A DNA stretch of 64,000 bases from Rhyacophila brunnea (Eukaryota > Arthropoda > Insecta > Trichoptera > Rhyacophilidae): positions 124,001 through 188,000 of the forward strand of contig JAGYXB010000963.1 of the NCBI GenBank assembly GCA_022495005.1, in the 5' to 3' direction. Positions within the stretch are counted from its first letter, which is position 1, and each line of letters starts with the position of its first letter. The notes under the pieces are model-generated. The model made no database searches and was not told where the DNA came from. It was given only the letters and a program-made list of their open reading frames with translations. Shown in pieces: positions 43,003 through 52,018 of the stretch. A program made the position numbers and the translations under genes.

Positions 43003-43250
43003 TATCGTCACCGTTCTAGCAGAAGACACTAATTCGAAAAAATGACAAAATGTTCCTTATTTAAAACTTTACCGTCTGGAAACCTTCTTAATAATTAAAC
43101 AGTCTTTATTTTAAAGTCGTCCCTTTTACGATTACTTAATAAACTCACATGAGAGACCATTTCAAACATTTTAACAACTTCAAAGTCAAATTACTCAAAA
43201 CTAGTATTCTCCAGTTAGTGTGTTCTGCCAGAACAAAGATGATATTATAG
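43003..43250. mobile_element. MITE with GTTCTGGCAGA ends, copy 2
   Basis: TATCGTCACCGTTCTAGCAG at the left and TTCTGCCAGAACAAAGATGA then TA at the right. Internal CTTTACCGTCTGGAAACC and CTAGTATTCTCCAGTTAGTG match 23447-23699. Confidence 0.8.
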
Positions 43251-43499
43251 GTGCATACTATAATACAGTTATATCATACAGTTTATTACTGTCAGTTTAA
43301 ATCACGCAAGCTAACGTCAGTAACAACATGCTTATGAACTCGAATGTGGTTGTTTTTTTTTATCTCGTTATTGTCAATATTCGGTTTAGATTGAACCGTT
43401 ATTTTTTACAACACAAAATGACGTTCTATCAGGCATGTACTTAGTTCTCAGTGCCTTTCTCTCACTTTTTTTATTAAATAATGTCAAGCACACTTGAGA

Positions 43500-44780
43500 G
43501 GGTGGATACCTTAGTTTGGATATCTGCTCATGAGACGTTACCGGGTGTAAAAAACTGCTACTGTTTCATACCCAAACTTATGGCCTCGTGATACGTTCGA
43601 TTAAGACCGAGTGTGGTGCAGGGCGGGTGGGTTTGGATGGATCTATGTTTGTCTTCTGATATACTTCTGGCCATGCACACATATTTGGACGTAACCAGAT
43701 TGACTCCTGCCACCACACCAGTCAATTTTGTCAACTTGACTTCCAGTGTAAAAGAGAACTACACAGTGACGTCCCTGGCCAAAATGTCGCCCCTAGGCAG
43801 CGCCAAAATGCCACCCCATTTTTTTATACTTGCAGTATTTTTTATCATCCTTCCATGACTCCAATATCTAAGAAAAGTGTTGTATGGATACATTACGAAC
43901 AAAATATATACCACTAAATCTAATTTAAATGCCATCTCTACTTCAATAGACAATATTGTGACTCCACGGTTTTCAGATGCATTTAAATATACACCTGACA
44001 ACTTTCTAAACTCGCGAGTGACTGGCAAAAATATTTGGAAAAATTTATTAGGTAAATATGTACCTACCGATAATTCAAATATAATTCTCAAATCTGCACG
44101 TGTCATTGCTGGTCATCAAGGATGTGACTACCAAGAACAACGGAAGTAAACTAGACATAGTAAACCCGACAAAGAAACACTCCGGTTAAACATTTTATGT
44201 TAATTAATACATTTTGTATCCAACCAGTGAGCTGATTTTTTATTGGAGAGATATTTCCGCGATTACCAAGTTTAGGTACCTATGTCTATGTATACCTAAT
44301 GATTCTTCTCGATTTGCCGCCCTTCGAGTAACTGCCGCCCCCAAGCGACGCTCAATCTGCCTACCCCCACAGGACGTCACTGGAAGTAAAGGATGCAAAC
44401 CACATCCACTGAGAATGTGCTCTAATAGAGAAGTGATGTTCAAGTCGCTACCAGCTGTTGAGTCCAGCGAGCCGTCCGATCCGAAGGCTGATTTTGTTGT
44501 TATTTTGTAGTTATTGCGGACGTGAAGATCTATTCAAGTAGTTTTAGTGTGTCCGTATTGTTTTAGCTTTGTTTTTGTATACCCATTAAATATTTTTATT
44601 AACTAGAATCATTCTTTTTGTTCACCGTGCTTCTTTCTTCCATGGGCACTTCATTAGAAAGTCTCAAAAGTCACTCGAATCTGTAGCTCTCCCGAGACAT
44701 TCTCAGACTTTAGAAAAATTCCTGATGCTTCACCCAAACGTAGGGCTTCTTGATACGCTTGATATAGATTGAGTGTGGTA
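43500..44780 (+). mobile_element. R1-like 3' fragments, interrupted by a TIR element
   Basis: 43690-43735 matches 28135-28180 (GACTCCTG, CACACCAGTCAATTT), and 44390 onward matches 28260 onward (GATGCAAACCACATCC then GAATGTGCTC, CGTGAAGATCTATTC). The CAGTGACGTCC-family element at 43764-44382 sits between. A second UTR piece with CCTCGTGATACG is at 43580-43645. Confidence 0.6.
43764..44382. mobile_element. CAGTGACGTCC-family element, copy 3
   Basis: Ends CAGTGACGTCCCTGGCC and CCCACAGGACGTCACTG. Flanks GAACTACA and GAAGTAAA agree at 6 of 8. An open plus frame at 43877-44149 ends S-A-R-V-I-A-G-H-Q-G and may be a piece of the family's lost coding region. 619 bp. Confidence 0.85.
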
Positions 44781-44984
44781 TACCTACGCTCACAATGTTC
44801 AGAATTATCCCCAATATAAAGAACACCAAGAATTTCACAACATTTTTTTTGTTTGTGGAATATTGCAGTCTCTCAATTTTGTTGTTAAGCATGGCACTCG
44901 TATAGTATGTGATTTCATACTGGTATTGGTAAAACTTCTCTCTTATATTTTGTAGGTATTACCTAGGTATGTTTTTGATTTTAG

Positions 44985-45137
44985 GATTCTGCAACAACCA
45001 TTACCGATATAAAACAAGAAAATGATCTTCACTTAGTTGACATCAAACGCAAATTTGTTGAAGATGCAATGCACCCATTTACCGATGATTATTCTCAACG
45101 TGAATGCTCGTATTCTGAATTCAAGTCAGAATTCCAT
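44985..45137 (+). CDS. Zinc-finger gene 5, exon B
   Basis: 51 codons, phase 0/0, acceptor GATTTTAG ending at 44984, donor GTAAGT. D-I-K-Q-E is a psi-K-x-E; the second site has become D-I-K-R-K, losing its glutamate. Then M-H-P-F-T-D-D, E-C-S-Y-S-E (the conserved C-S-Y kept) and S-E-F-H. Gene 6 exon B is very similar and keeps both sites. Confidence 0.83.
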
Positions 45138-45267
45138 GTAAGTTTAATTGTATATGTGATGTCAAGGCCCATGTCCCCCACAAGGAGGGAGGGGTAGAAA
45201 TGGTTTTATCCTTGAAGAATGATGATAATTCATGTCGAATTTTATTTTATAATTATTTTTACTATGT

Positions 45268-45538
45268 TTCCTATCACGCCGTGGGTCCCAGGTTCGAATA
45301 CATCCACGATGGCCGCGCGGCTTAAGCGTTGGACTATCACGTCGTGGGTCCCAGGTTCGAATCCTGGGTCTGGCAAGTACACATATTGTTTTTCAATTTG
45401 TGTGTGACAGGGTATGGACCTAATAGGTTGAGCAAGTGGCTGATATCCATTTCTCGTAAAAAACAAAATTTGTTAATACAAACCTCTACTCTGTGGAGGC
45501 CCATATGATCCTATTAGGATTGGACATGGTCGGAAATA
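45268..45538 (+). mobile_element. SINE-A inserted into or beside a second SINE-A head
   Basis: A lone head piece (ATCACGCCGTGGGTCCCAGG, 45275-45300) is followed at once by a complete SINE-A beginning at the CCACGATGGCCGCGCGGC start and running to the TAGGATTGGACATGGTC tail. Confidence 0.8.
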
Positions 45539-45769
45539 AAATGTTTCCTGACTTTAAAAATGGTTCAATATGTCGAAGATCGCATGTTACTTGGCTACCA
45601 CAAGGGGGTTGCGATTATAGCTTCATAAAATGAAGCTGAGTGCCGATAACTCATTAAATCATCCGGATTTTATTTAAAAGTACAAAAATCGCTAAGACTA
45701 CATGAAATACCCTTAACTTGACCTCAAATAACCCTAGGGTTTTTCGGAATACCGTTTGGATAACACCAA

Positions 45770-46245
45770 TTTAAATAATTACAAGATAAAAAGAACTTTT
45801 TATATAAACGTTTTTAAATTTTCTGTTGAATCATATAAACTTGACTTGACTAGCTTAAACGATCCAAAAAATTGTATTTGATAAAAGTAATACTGAAATT
45901 TTGACTTTTCATATTGATTTTCATAGTAACACACGTACCTATGTATTAATAATTTAGTAACTATGACCCCAGATCCCTAGTAACCAATAATAGTGGATTG
46001 GATCACGGATTTCTTCCGAAATAACTTTTCATACAGAATTAACTGAAAATAAATTCAATTCTACTTAAAGATGCAAACTAAAAAAATGCATTGGCATCGT
46101 GTTCTGATATAATCTAAAAGTTTCAAATGTCTTGCTAGTCGGGAAGTAAGTTAAAAATCGATTGCAAGATTTGTAGCGGACAAAGAACCATCGGACAAAT
46201 AAGAATACGAGCTAATAAAAACGTTGTAAAAAATCACACTGCACT
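45770..46245 (-). repeat. Dispersed repeat G, copy 1
   Basis: Reverse complement of 56725-57190: shares ATACGAGCTAATAAAAACG, GCATTGGCATCGTGTTCTGA, CCAATAATAGTGGATTGGAT and AAGAACTTTTTATATAAACG. Confidence 0.7.
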
Positions 46246-46616
46246 TCACCTTAGCTATAGGTAGTGTGGGGGGGGGGGGGGCGCCAAACATCTTGGTCTG
46301 GGGGGGCCGCTTCCCGATATGGGGGCGATGCAAGGGCCATTCCAAGATAGGTACATTTGCTATGTGCGGTAACAAAACACACAAAAACTGTTTGCTGATA
46401 TCCAAAAATCGAGTTTTGAGATAATTGCAATTAACCACCGGAGCTTTGTTTTTTTGTAATTAGAAGAATATTGTTATAATAAATATTGACCCCCTTGAAT
46501 ATTAATGAGTGAGTCGATTTACATTATTTTTAAAACATAGTATAATAATACTCCTAAGGCTGCAGACAAACAGCACACTATGAGAAATAGAGCTACCTGG
46601 TTGGTTAGAAAGGCCT
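46246..46616. other. G-rich patch and AT-rich remainder
   Basis: A run of 14 G at 46268-46281 followed by further G runs to 46327 (GGGGGGGCCGC, TGGGGGCGATG). The rest is unremarkable. Confidence 0.6.
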
Positions 46617-47531
46617 CAGTGACCTCCCGTGGGAGTAGGCAGATTGAGCGTCGCTTGGGGGCGGCAGTTACTCGAAAGGACGCAAATCGTGGAGAATCTA
46701 TATTTGGCATAATTATATAGAAATAGCTACCTAAAATTAGTAATAACGAAAATATATTTCCATTAAAAAAATCAGCTCACTGGTTGGAAAAAAAATGTAT
46801 TAATCAAGGCCTGAACAAAAACGATGCATGAGTGCGAGTGAGAAAGTATTCGGCACCCTTACAATCTCTGCGACACGTGCTAGAGTAAGATAAAAGGTCT
46901 ACTAGCTACAAGCCAGTTTCCAAAAGTATCGCCATCAAATCGGGGCGAAACGCTTCATATAGCGTCGATAACTTGCGAGCTCGTGTTGCTAAAATTGATA
47001 TTTTTTGTGTTAAACATAAAGTCAGTGGTAAATATTTTTGGTTAATTAAGTAGAAAAGATGGTTCTGTGTGTTGTCTTAAAATGTGGTAGCCGTATTGAT
47101 AAGCAAGAAGATGGTATTACGTTTCATAAGTAAGTTGATACATGTTCGTGATAATTTATTTGTATTTTATTATATATTTTAATATCAGTGACCTAGTGTT
47201 TCTTTAAAATAACTTTAATTATAGATTTCTTTATCTAATGGTTGCATTTTGATCGCTTAAAAATACTATATAACGTAAAAAAAATAGAAAATTATATTTT
47301 AATTCTGAGCGTCTAGTGCGAGCACTTTGGGCGAGCACTAGCGAAATGGTCTATGGTCTCGAACATTTTTAGACGAATGCGTTCGCTCGCTCACAAACCA
47401 AACGCAAGGCACGCGGCTTCATTTAGCAATGCAACGGGTGGCGTCTAGATGTATCTATAGTCTAAGGTATTAATTAACTAATACTTATTTGGCGCTGCCC
47501 AGAGACGGTATTTTGTCTAGGGACTTCCCTG
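46617..47531 (+). mobile_element. CAGTGACGTCC-family element, copy 4, carrying a THAP exon
   Basis: Left end CAGTGACCTCCCGTGGG, right end TCTAGGGACTTCCCTG. Flanked on both sides by AAAGGCCT (46609-46616 and 47532-47539), a perfect 8-bp duplication. It matches the short copies to about 46805 and from about 47490; the extra internal 680 bp contains a start codon and THAP-like first exon. THAP plus 8-bp duplication plus CA-starting TIRs is the pattern of the P-element superfamily. Internally deleted: no catalytic domain seen. 915 bp. Confidence 0.85.
47059..47129 (+). CDS. THAP-domain N-terminal exon inside the TIR element (fragment)
   Basis: ATG at 47059 opens M-V-L-C-V-V-L-K-C-G-S-R, then G-I-T-F-H-K interrupted by a GTAAGT donor at 47130. 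C-x4-C followed by a short loop and F-H-(K/R) with a splice site at that point is the usual start of THAP zinc-binding domains. The following exon (F-P, second C and H ligands) is not found before the element's right end. Likely the remains of the transposase start; capture of a host THAP gene is the alternative. Confidence 0.55.
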
Positions 47532-47539
47532 AAAGGCCT

Positions 47540-48102
47540 TGATGACAAAAAATTTTGGAAAATTATTTATTGAAAAATGAATCACACCAACAGTCAACTG
47601 TTGTCAATGATTTTTACATGGTTTGAAGTAATGTTTGATAGCCAACTATGTTTTCTTTGTATAGATTTAAGGTTCAAATAGACTATATGACGATCGACGT
47701 GACAGCCTGTGACACAGGACGCCAACATAAGAAACGGGTTTTTCGACATATATATGACGCATCGTCATAGAGTGTATTTGAAGCATTATGCCTTTAAAAT
47801 CACTTAGTATATTTAATTCAAAAATGACAAAATTTCAAAATATGTTTATGACTCTAATATACTTAATATGGTCTGGGATTGTTTTATTTTGAGGCCTTAC
47901 AACTTGATATTTCTCACTGATGAATACCATTCCAGGTTTTCTGTCAAATTCAACGAGGTACCTATTGGATGTTTTCATTTTTTTAATAACAATTATAACT
48001 CCGATGGCGCTTCTGCGAGGATTGATAATTACCTATACTGTCATTGTAGTTCAAAACCTACGTGTCCATTCTTCAAGATTATAGTTTTGTATTTCGGGCA
48101 GA
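47540..48102. other. Intron 2 of gene 5, middle
   Basis: AT-rich, nothing recognised. Confidence 0.35.
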
Positions 48103-48489
48103 CAGTGACGTCCCTAGATAAAATGCCACGCCTAGGCTACGCCAAAATGCAGTCTCATTTTTATCATCCTTGCACGAGTCCAATATCTAAGAAATATGTT
48201 GTAAGGACTAAGGATACATTACTAACAAAATATCAGACTAATTATTCGCAAATCTGCACGTGTCGTTTCTGGTCACCAAGGACGTCGAAGGGCAACGGAA
48301 GTAAACTAGATATCGCGAACCCGACAAAACCAGTGAGCTAATTTTTTTAATGGAAAGATATTTCCGTTGTTACTAAGTTTAGGTAGCTATTTCTATATAT
48401 TCTAAATAAATTTCTTTGATTTGCTGCCCTTCGAGTAACTACCGCCCCCAAGCGACGCTCAATCTGCCTACCCCCACGGGACGTCACTG
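48103..48489. mobile_element. CAGTGACGTCC-family element, copy 5
   Basis: Ends CAGTGACGTCCCTAGAT and CCACGGGACGTCACTG. Flanks CGGGCAGA and GGGGTACA agree at 5 of 8. The plus frame includes C-R-F-W-S-P-R-T-S-K-G-N-G-S-K, the same stretch as in copies 1 to 3. Confidence 0.85.
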
Positions 48490-48707
48490 GGGGTACACAA
48501 TATTAATGAGAAAGAATATAGGTACCTAATCAAAGAGATTGGAGTCCAATCTCTTTGAATATAATATTATTTTAAATAATTATGTCTGTCACGTGATATA
48601 ATATACATAAAAATTTGTATCGTAAAGATAACGCACTTACAATGTTTGGGGACAATCGACATGCTTTGAGTCTTTTGGTTTTATGGGCTTATATTATAAT
48701 CAAGCTC

Positions 48708-48997
48708 CAGGGGCCTTATGTTAACACTTGTGATATGAAGGCACCCGACGACATGACGTAATTGTGACGTAAGCTCAATACACGCTCGAGGCAAGCCGCC
48801 CAACGCACACGGCTCACTATAGAAATTATTATGCTGAAACACTTATTCGTGTATGGGGACATTAAATAACGCCAGTATTTGAGTAGCGTTAATTTCTCGA
48901 ATGCTTTGACTCACTCCGGTAGTACGTCACAATGATGTCATATGACGTCATGTCGACCGGGCGACTTCAACTCGCAAGTTATAACATAAGGCCCTAG
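48708..48997. mobile_element. CAGGGGCCTTATG-type MITE
   Basis: CAGGGGCCTTATGTTAACAC at the left is matched in reverse by ATAACATAAGGCCCTAG at the right. Both arms contain GACATGACGT(C/A); the right arm holds two TGACGTCA palindromes in ATGACGTCATGTCG context. hAT-like ends; target duplication unclear. Confidence 0.7.
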
Positions 48998-49104
48998 AAC
49001 TGATACCACACACAGCATTGAAAGCCAATTGTCGTTGAATATGATTAGTAGTTATTTTTTTTTAATTCGAAGTAGATAGACCACTTAATCACCACTTATC
49101 ACCC

Positions 49105-49337
49105 ACGGTGGCTGCGCGGCTTAAGCGTTGGACTATAAAGCCGTGGGTCCCAGGTTCGAATCCTGGGTCTGGCGAGTACACATATTGTTTTTCAGTTTGT
49201 GTGTGTCAGGGTATGGACCTAATAGGTTGAGCAAGTGGCTGACATCCATTTCTCGTAAAAAACAAAATCTGTCAATACAAACCTCTACTCTGTGGAGGCC
49301 CATATGATCCTATTAGGATCGGACATGGTCGAAAGAA
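49105..49337 (+). mobile_element. SINE-A copy (best preserved)
   Basis: GGTGGCTGCGCGGCTTAAGC, GGTTCGAATCCTGGGTCTGG, GAGCAAGTGGCTGACATCC and TAGGATCGGACATGGTCG, all close to the family consensus. Confidence 0.87.
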
Positions 49338-49459
49338 GATAGACCACTTAACTATTTTCTATGATAGAATTAGTGTATACCGTTTGCATTTAAGTATTAA
49401 TTATTTTATTTCTTTTATTTTTTTAACTGTCAATTCATGGTGGAACTGCATTGTATTGT

Positions 49460-49711
49460 TGTTTGATTTAATAAAACGCATTTTTTTTGTAGTTCTTATT
49501 CCACTTTTAATCAATAAATAATCATTATAATATAATTATTCTTATTATATTAAGTAATATAATTTCTGTTGCTTTGGATTTTGTTTGATTAATATTGTTT
49601 TTAAAAATGTATTCAGTTGAAAATGTCTCTGAGGTGGACAAAACCGGTCCTAATTTATTGATTAAAAGTGGAATAAGTACTACAAAAAATTGCGTTTTAT
49701 TAAATCAAACA
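49460..49711. mobile_element. MITE with 61-bp TIRs next to a splice acceptor
   Basis: TGTTTGATTTAATAAAACGC at the left, GCGTTTTATTAAATCAAACA at the right; the inverted match continues through CTTATTCCACTTTTAATCAA for about 61 bp. The right end is 22 bp before exon C of gene 5. Confidence 0.88.
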
Positions 49712-49733
49712 ATTATTTTATTGTTATTTACAG

Positions 49734-49889
49734 CACTCCGAAATGGGTTTGTCCAATATAAAATTTGAAGTTGATAATCAAGGAGTCGACATCAAGGATG
49801 AGTTTGTTGAAACGATGCGTCAAATCAATTATGATGATACCCAAGCCAGTTGTTCTAGTCCAGAATACAAGCCAGTCGTTGTTCCACAG
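49734..49889 (+). CDS. Zinc-finger gene 5, exon C
   Basis: 52 codons, phase 0/0, acceptor TATTTACAG ending at 49733, donor GTACGG. N-I-K-F-E and D-I-K-D-E (psi-K-x-E) are separated by the usual spacing, followed by E-F-V-E, I-N-Y-D-D-T-Q-A-S-C-S and K-P-V-V-V-P-Q. The first residues H-S-E-M-G-L-S match gene 6 (Q-S-E-M-G-L-S). Confidence 0.84.
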
Positions 49890-50312
49890 GTACGGTAAAT
49901 TATATTTAGATTACGGCTTTCAAATATATGTATTTATAATATACCTACATATTGTGCTCAATTACAAATGCTATTTAAATTTATTTATAATATCAGCAGT
50001 AATCATACGGGTCTATGAATCTATTTGGAAAATTTGAAAAATGTAAAATCTCACAAAACAATACATTGAAGCCGTTATTAGGTTACAATGGGTACTGATT
50101 ACCTTAAATGTGAGGCCTTCCATAATATGGAATTAGGATCAAATCACATATTGAGAAAAGAATATTTGATTCTCTATTCTCCAGACCCGTTATTAGTACA
50201 CGGGACCCACAACACTATAGTCTGACACATTACCCACTCGGCGATCGTCGTCATGGGTGTGATGAGGTTTACTAGTAATATACATAATAAGTATATAATA
50301 TATTATCTACCA

Positions 50313-50460
50313 CATGCAATGAGTCACAATGCGGTAGTAAAATTGAAACGATCACAAATACGGACTTTGAGAAAACCACTTATTATATTGTGACCTCACC
50401 GGGAATCGAAACCGAAATACCTAGTGCCTTATCCATTGGATCACAAAAGCTAGTTCTATT
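50313..50460 (-). mobile_element. SINE-C copy
   Basis: Minus strand has GATCCAATGGATAAGGCAC, GGTTTCGATTCCCGGTGAGG and TGGTTTTCTCAAAGTCCG, parallel to 11205-11350 and 60393-60505. Another diverged tRNA-like piece lies at 50185-50265. Confidence 0.6.
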
Positions 50461-50886
50461 ACTAAAACAGCAGTTGATTTACAATGATCAGCCTTATTTT
50501 AAAAATAGTTCATGGGATGCACTTTGGATAAAAAGTGTTTTTACAAGCTTACATACTATTTCAATTAAATACCAAATTTTAATGGATATTTCAGAATCAG
50601 TTTTTTGTTGTTGCCAAGACGTTAAAATATATTTTTATTTAATGTGTATTGTATTACATGTAATATAAAATATTAAAAATGGCTGAATAACCTTAAATGA
50701 TCCGTCTTTTTCCAAGATGGCTGCTGCAGCATAGCATGTAGGAGTGTGTACTAACACTAAGCATTGTATGAGAAGTCTCCACTTTATTGGAATTATTTCT
50801 AAGTTTAGGGTTATTTTTATCTTATATAAACAATAATTCATTGGAATCTTATTGAATCTAATACATCGAACTTTATATTTTTATAG

Positions 50887-51891
50887 GTTTCTACCCAGAG
50901 TTGCTCCTCGGAACTTAAAAATAATTTCGAAAATCCCCTGGCTGCCATAACTTGTGATAATCTCGACAAAAAGGATAGGATAGAACACAGGTCAAAGCCT
51001 GATTTTCCCAAATTACAGAAAATAACACATAACAGTAAAAACTTATATCAGTGCAATGTTTGCACATCAAAATTTTCTCGTCTAAGTCATCTTAAAGCAC
51101 ATACAATGACACATACTGGTGAAAAACCATTTCAATGCGATGTATGCGAATATAAGTGCTCACACATCGGTAATCTCAAAACGCATAAACTGACGCATAC
51201 CGGAGAAAAGCCATATAAATGCGAGATTTGCTCGTTTACATGCTCGCAACCTAGTCATCTTAAAACACATAAAATGAAACATACAGGTGAAAAACCATAC
51301 CAATGCGATGTTTGCCCTTATAAGTGCTCATATCTCGGTAATCTCAAAACACATAAACTGACTCATACCGGAGAGAAGCCTTATAAATGCGATACATGCT
51401 CATTTAAATGCTCACAACCAATTCATCTCACTACACATAAAATGATACATACTGGTGAAAAACCACATCATTGCGATGTATGTCCATACAAATGCGCACA
51501 TCTTAGTAATCTCAAAACACATAAACTGACTCACACTGGGGAAAAGCCGTATAAATGCGATACTTGTTCATTTAAATGCTCACTACCCAGTCATCTTAAA
51601 ACACATAAAATTATACATACGGGTGAAAAACCATTTCAGTGCGATGTTTGTTCATTTAAATGTACGCGCTCCAGCCATCTCAAATCACATAAAATGACAC
51701 ATACCGGTGAAAAACCATATCAATGTGATGTTTGTTCTTTTAAATGCGCGCTGCTCCGAAATCTCAAAACGCATAAGATGACACATACCGGTGAGAAACC
51801 GTACAAATGCGATGTATGTTCTTTTAAATCGAATCAGCTTAGTAGTCTCAAAACCCATAAAATCAAACACACCATTGTTAAAAAAGAATGA
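50887..51891 (+). CDS. Zinc-finger gene 5, terminal exon: ten C2H2 fingers
   Basis: Terminal exon, 334 residues; whole protein 487 residues (42639-42788, 44985-45137, 49734-49889, this exon). Acceptor TTTTTATAG ends at 50886; opens V-S-T-Q-S-C-S-S-E. A linker of about 55 residues includes psi-K-poor, K/D/E-rich sequence. Ten fingers follow with H-T-G-E-K-P linkers. Most have the third cysteine (S-F-K-C, P-Y-K-C); helix position 6 is Thr, Ala or Ser. Fingers alternate between P-Y-K-C-(S/A)-x-L-(G/S)-N-L and S-F-K-C-S-x-P-x-H-L types, showing growth by duplication of two-finger blocks. Last residues K-H-T-I-V-K-K-E, then TGA. Confidence 0.93.
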   Translation, partial: VSTQSCSSELKNNFENPLAAITCDNLDKKDRIEHRSKPDFPKLQKITHNSKNLYQCNVCTSKFSRLSHLKAHTMTHTGEKPFQCDVCEYKCSHIGNLKTHKLTHTGEKPYKCEICSFTCSQPSHLKTHKMKHTGEKPYQCDVCPYKCSYLGNLKTHKLTHTGEKPYKCDTCSFKCSQPIHLTTHKMIHTGEKPHHCDVCPYKCAHLSNLKTHKLTHTGEKPYKCDTCSFKCSLPSHLKTHKIIHTGEKPFQCDVCSFKCTRSSHLKSHKMTHTGEKPYQCDVCSFKCALLRNLKTHKMTHTGEKPYKCDVCSFKSNQLSSLKTHKIKHTIVKKE

Positions 51892-52012
51892 CAACTTTAT
51901 GTATGCCAATTAAATATTATTTATCAAAAACACGTGGACTTGTATTATATCGCACAAAACCATCGACTTACATGAAACTATTTAAATACAATAGTATGTA
52001 CTTCATTTTCAT

Positions 52013-52018
52013 AATAAA
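52013..52018 (+). terminator. Poly(A) signal of gene 5 (probable)
   Basis: AATAAA 122 bp after the stop, the first canonical hexamer. Confidence 0.5.

Noticed and set aside
44210..44510. Plus-strand frame of 98 codons
   Set aside because: It spans the right end of a TIR element and the R1-like remnant; the translation is not coherent with either.
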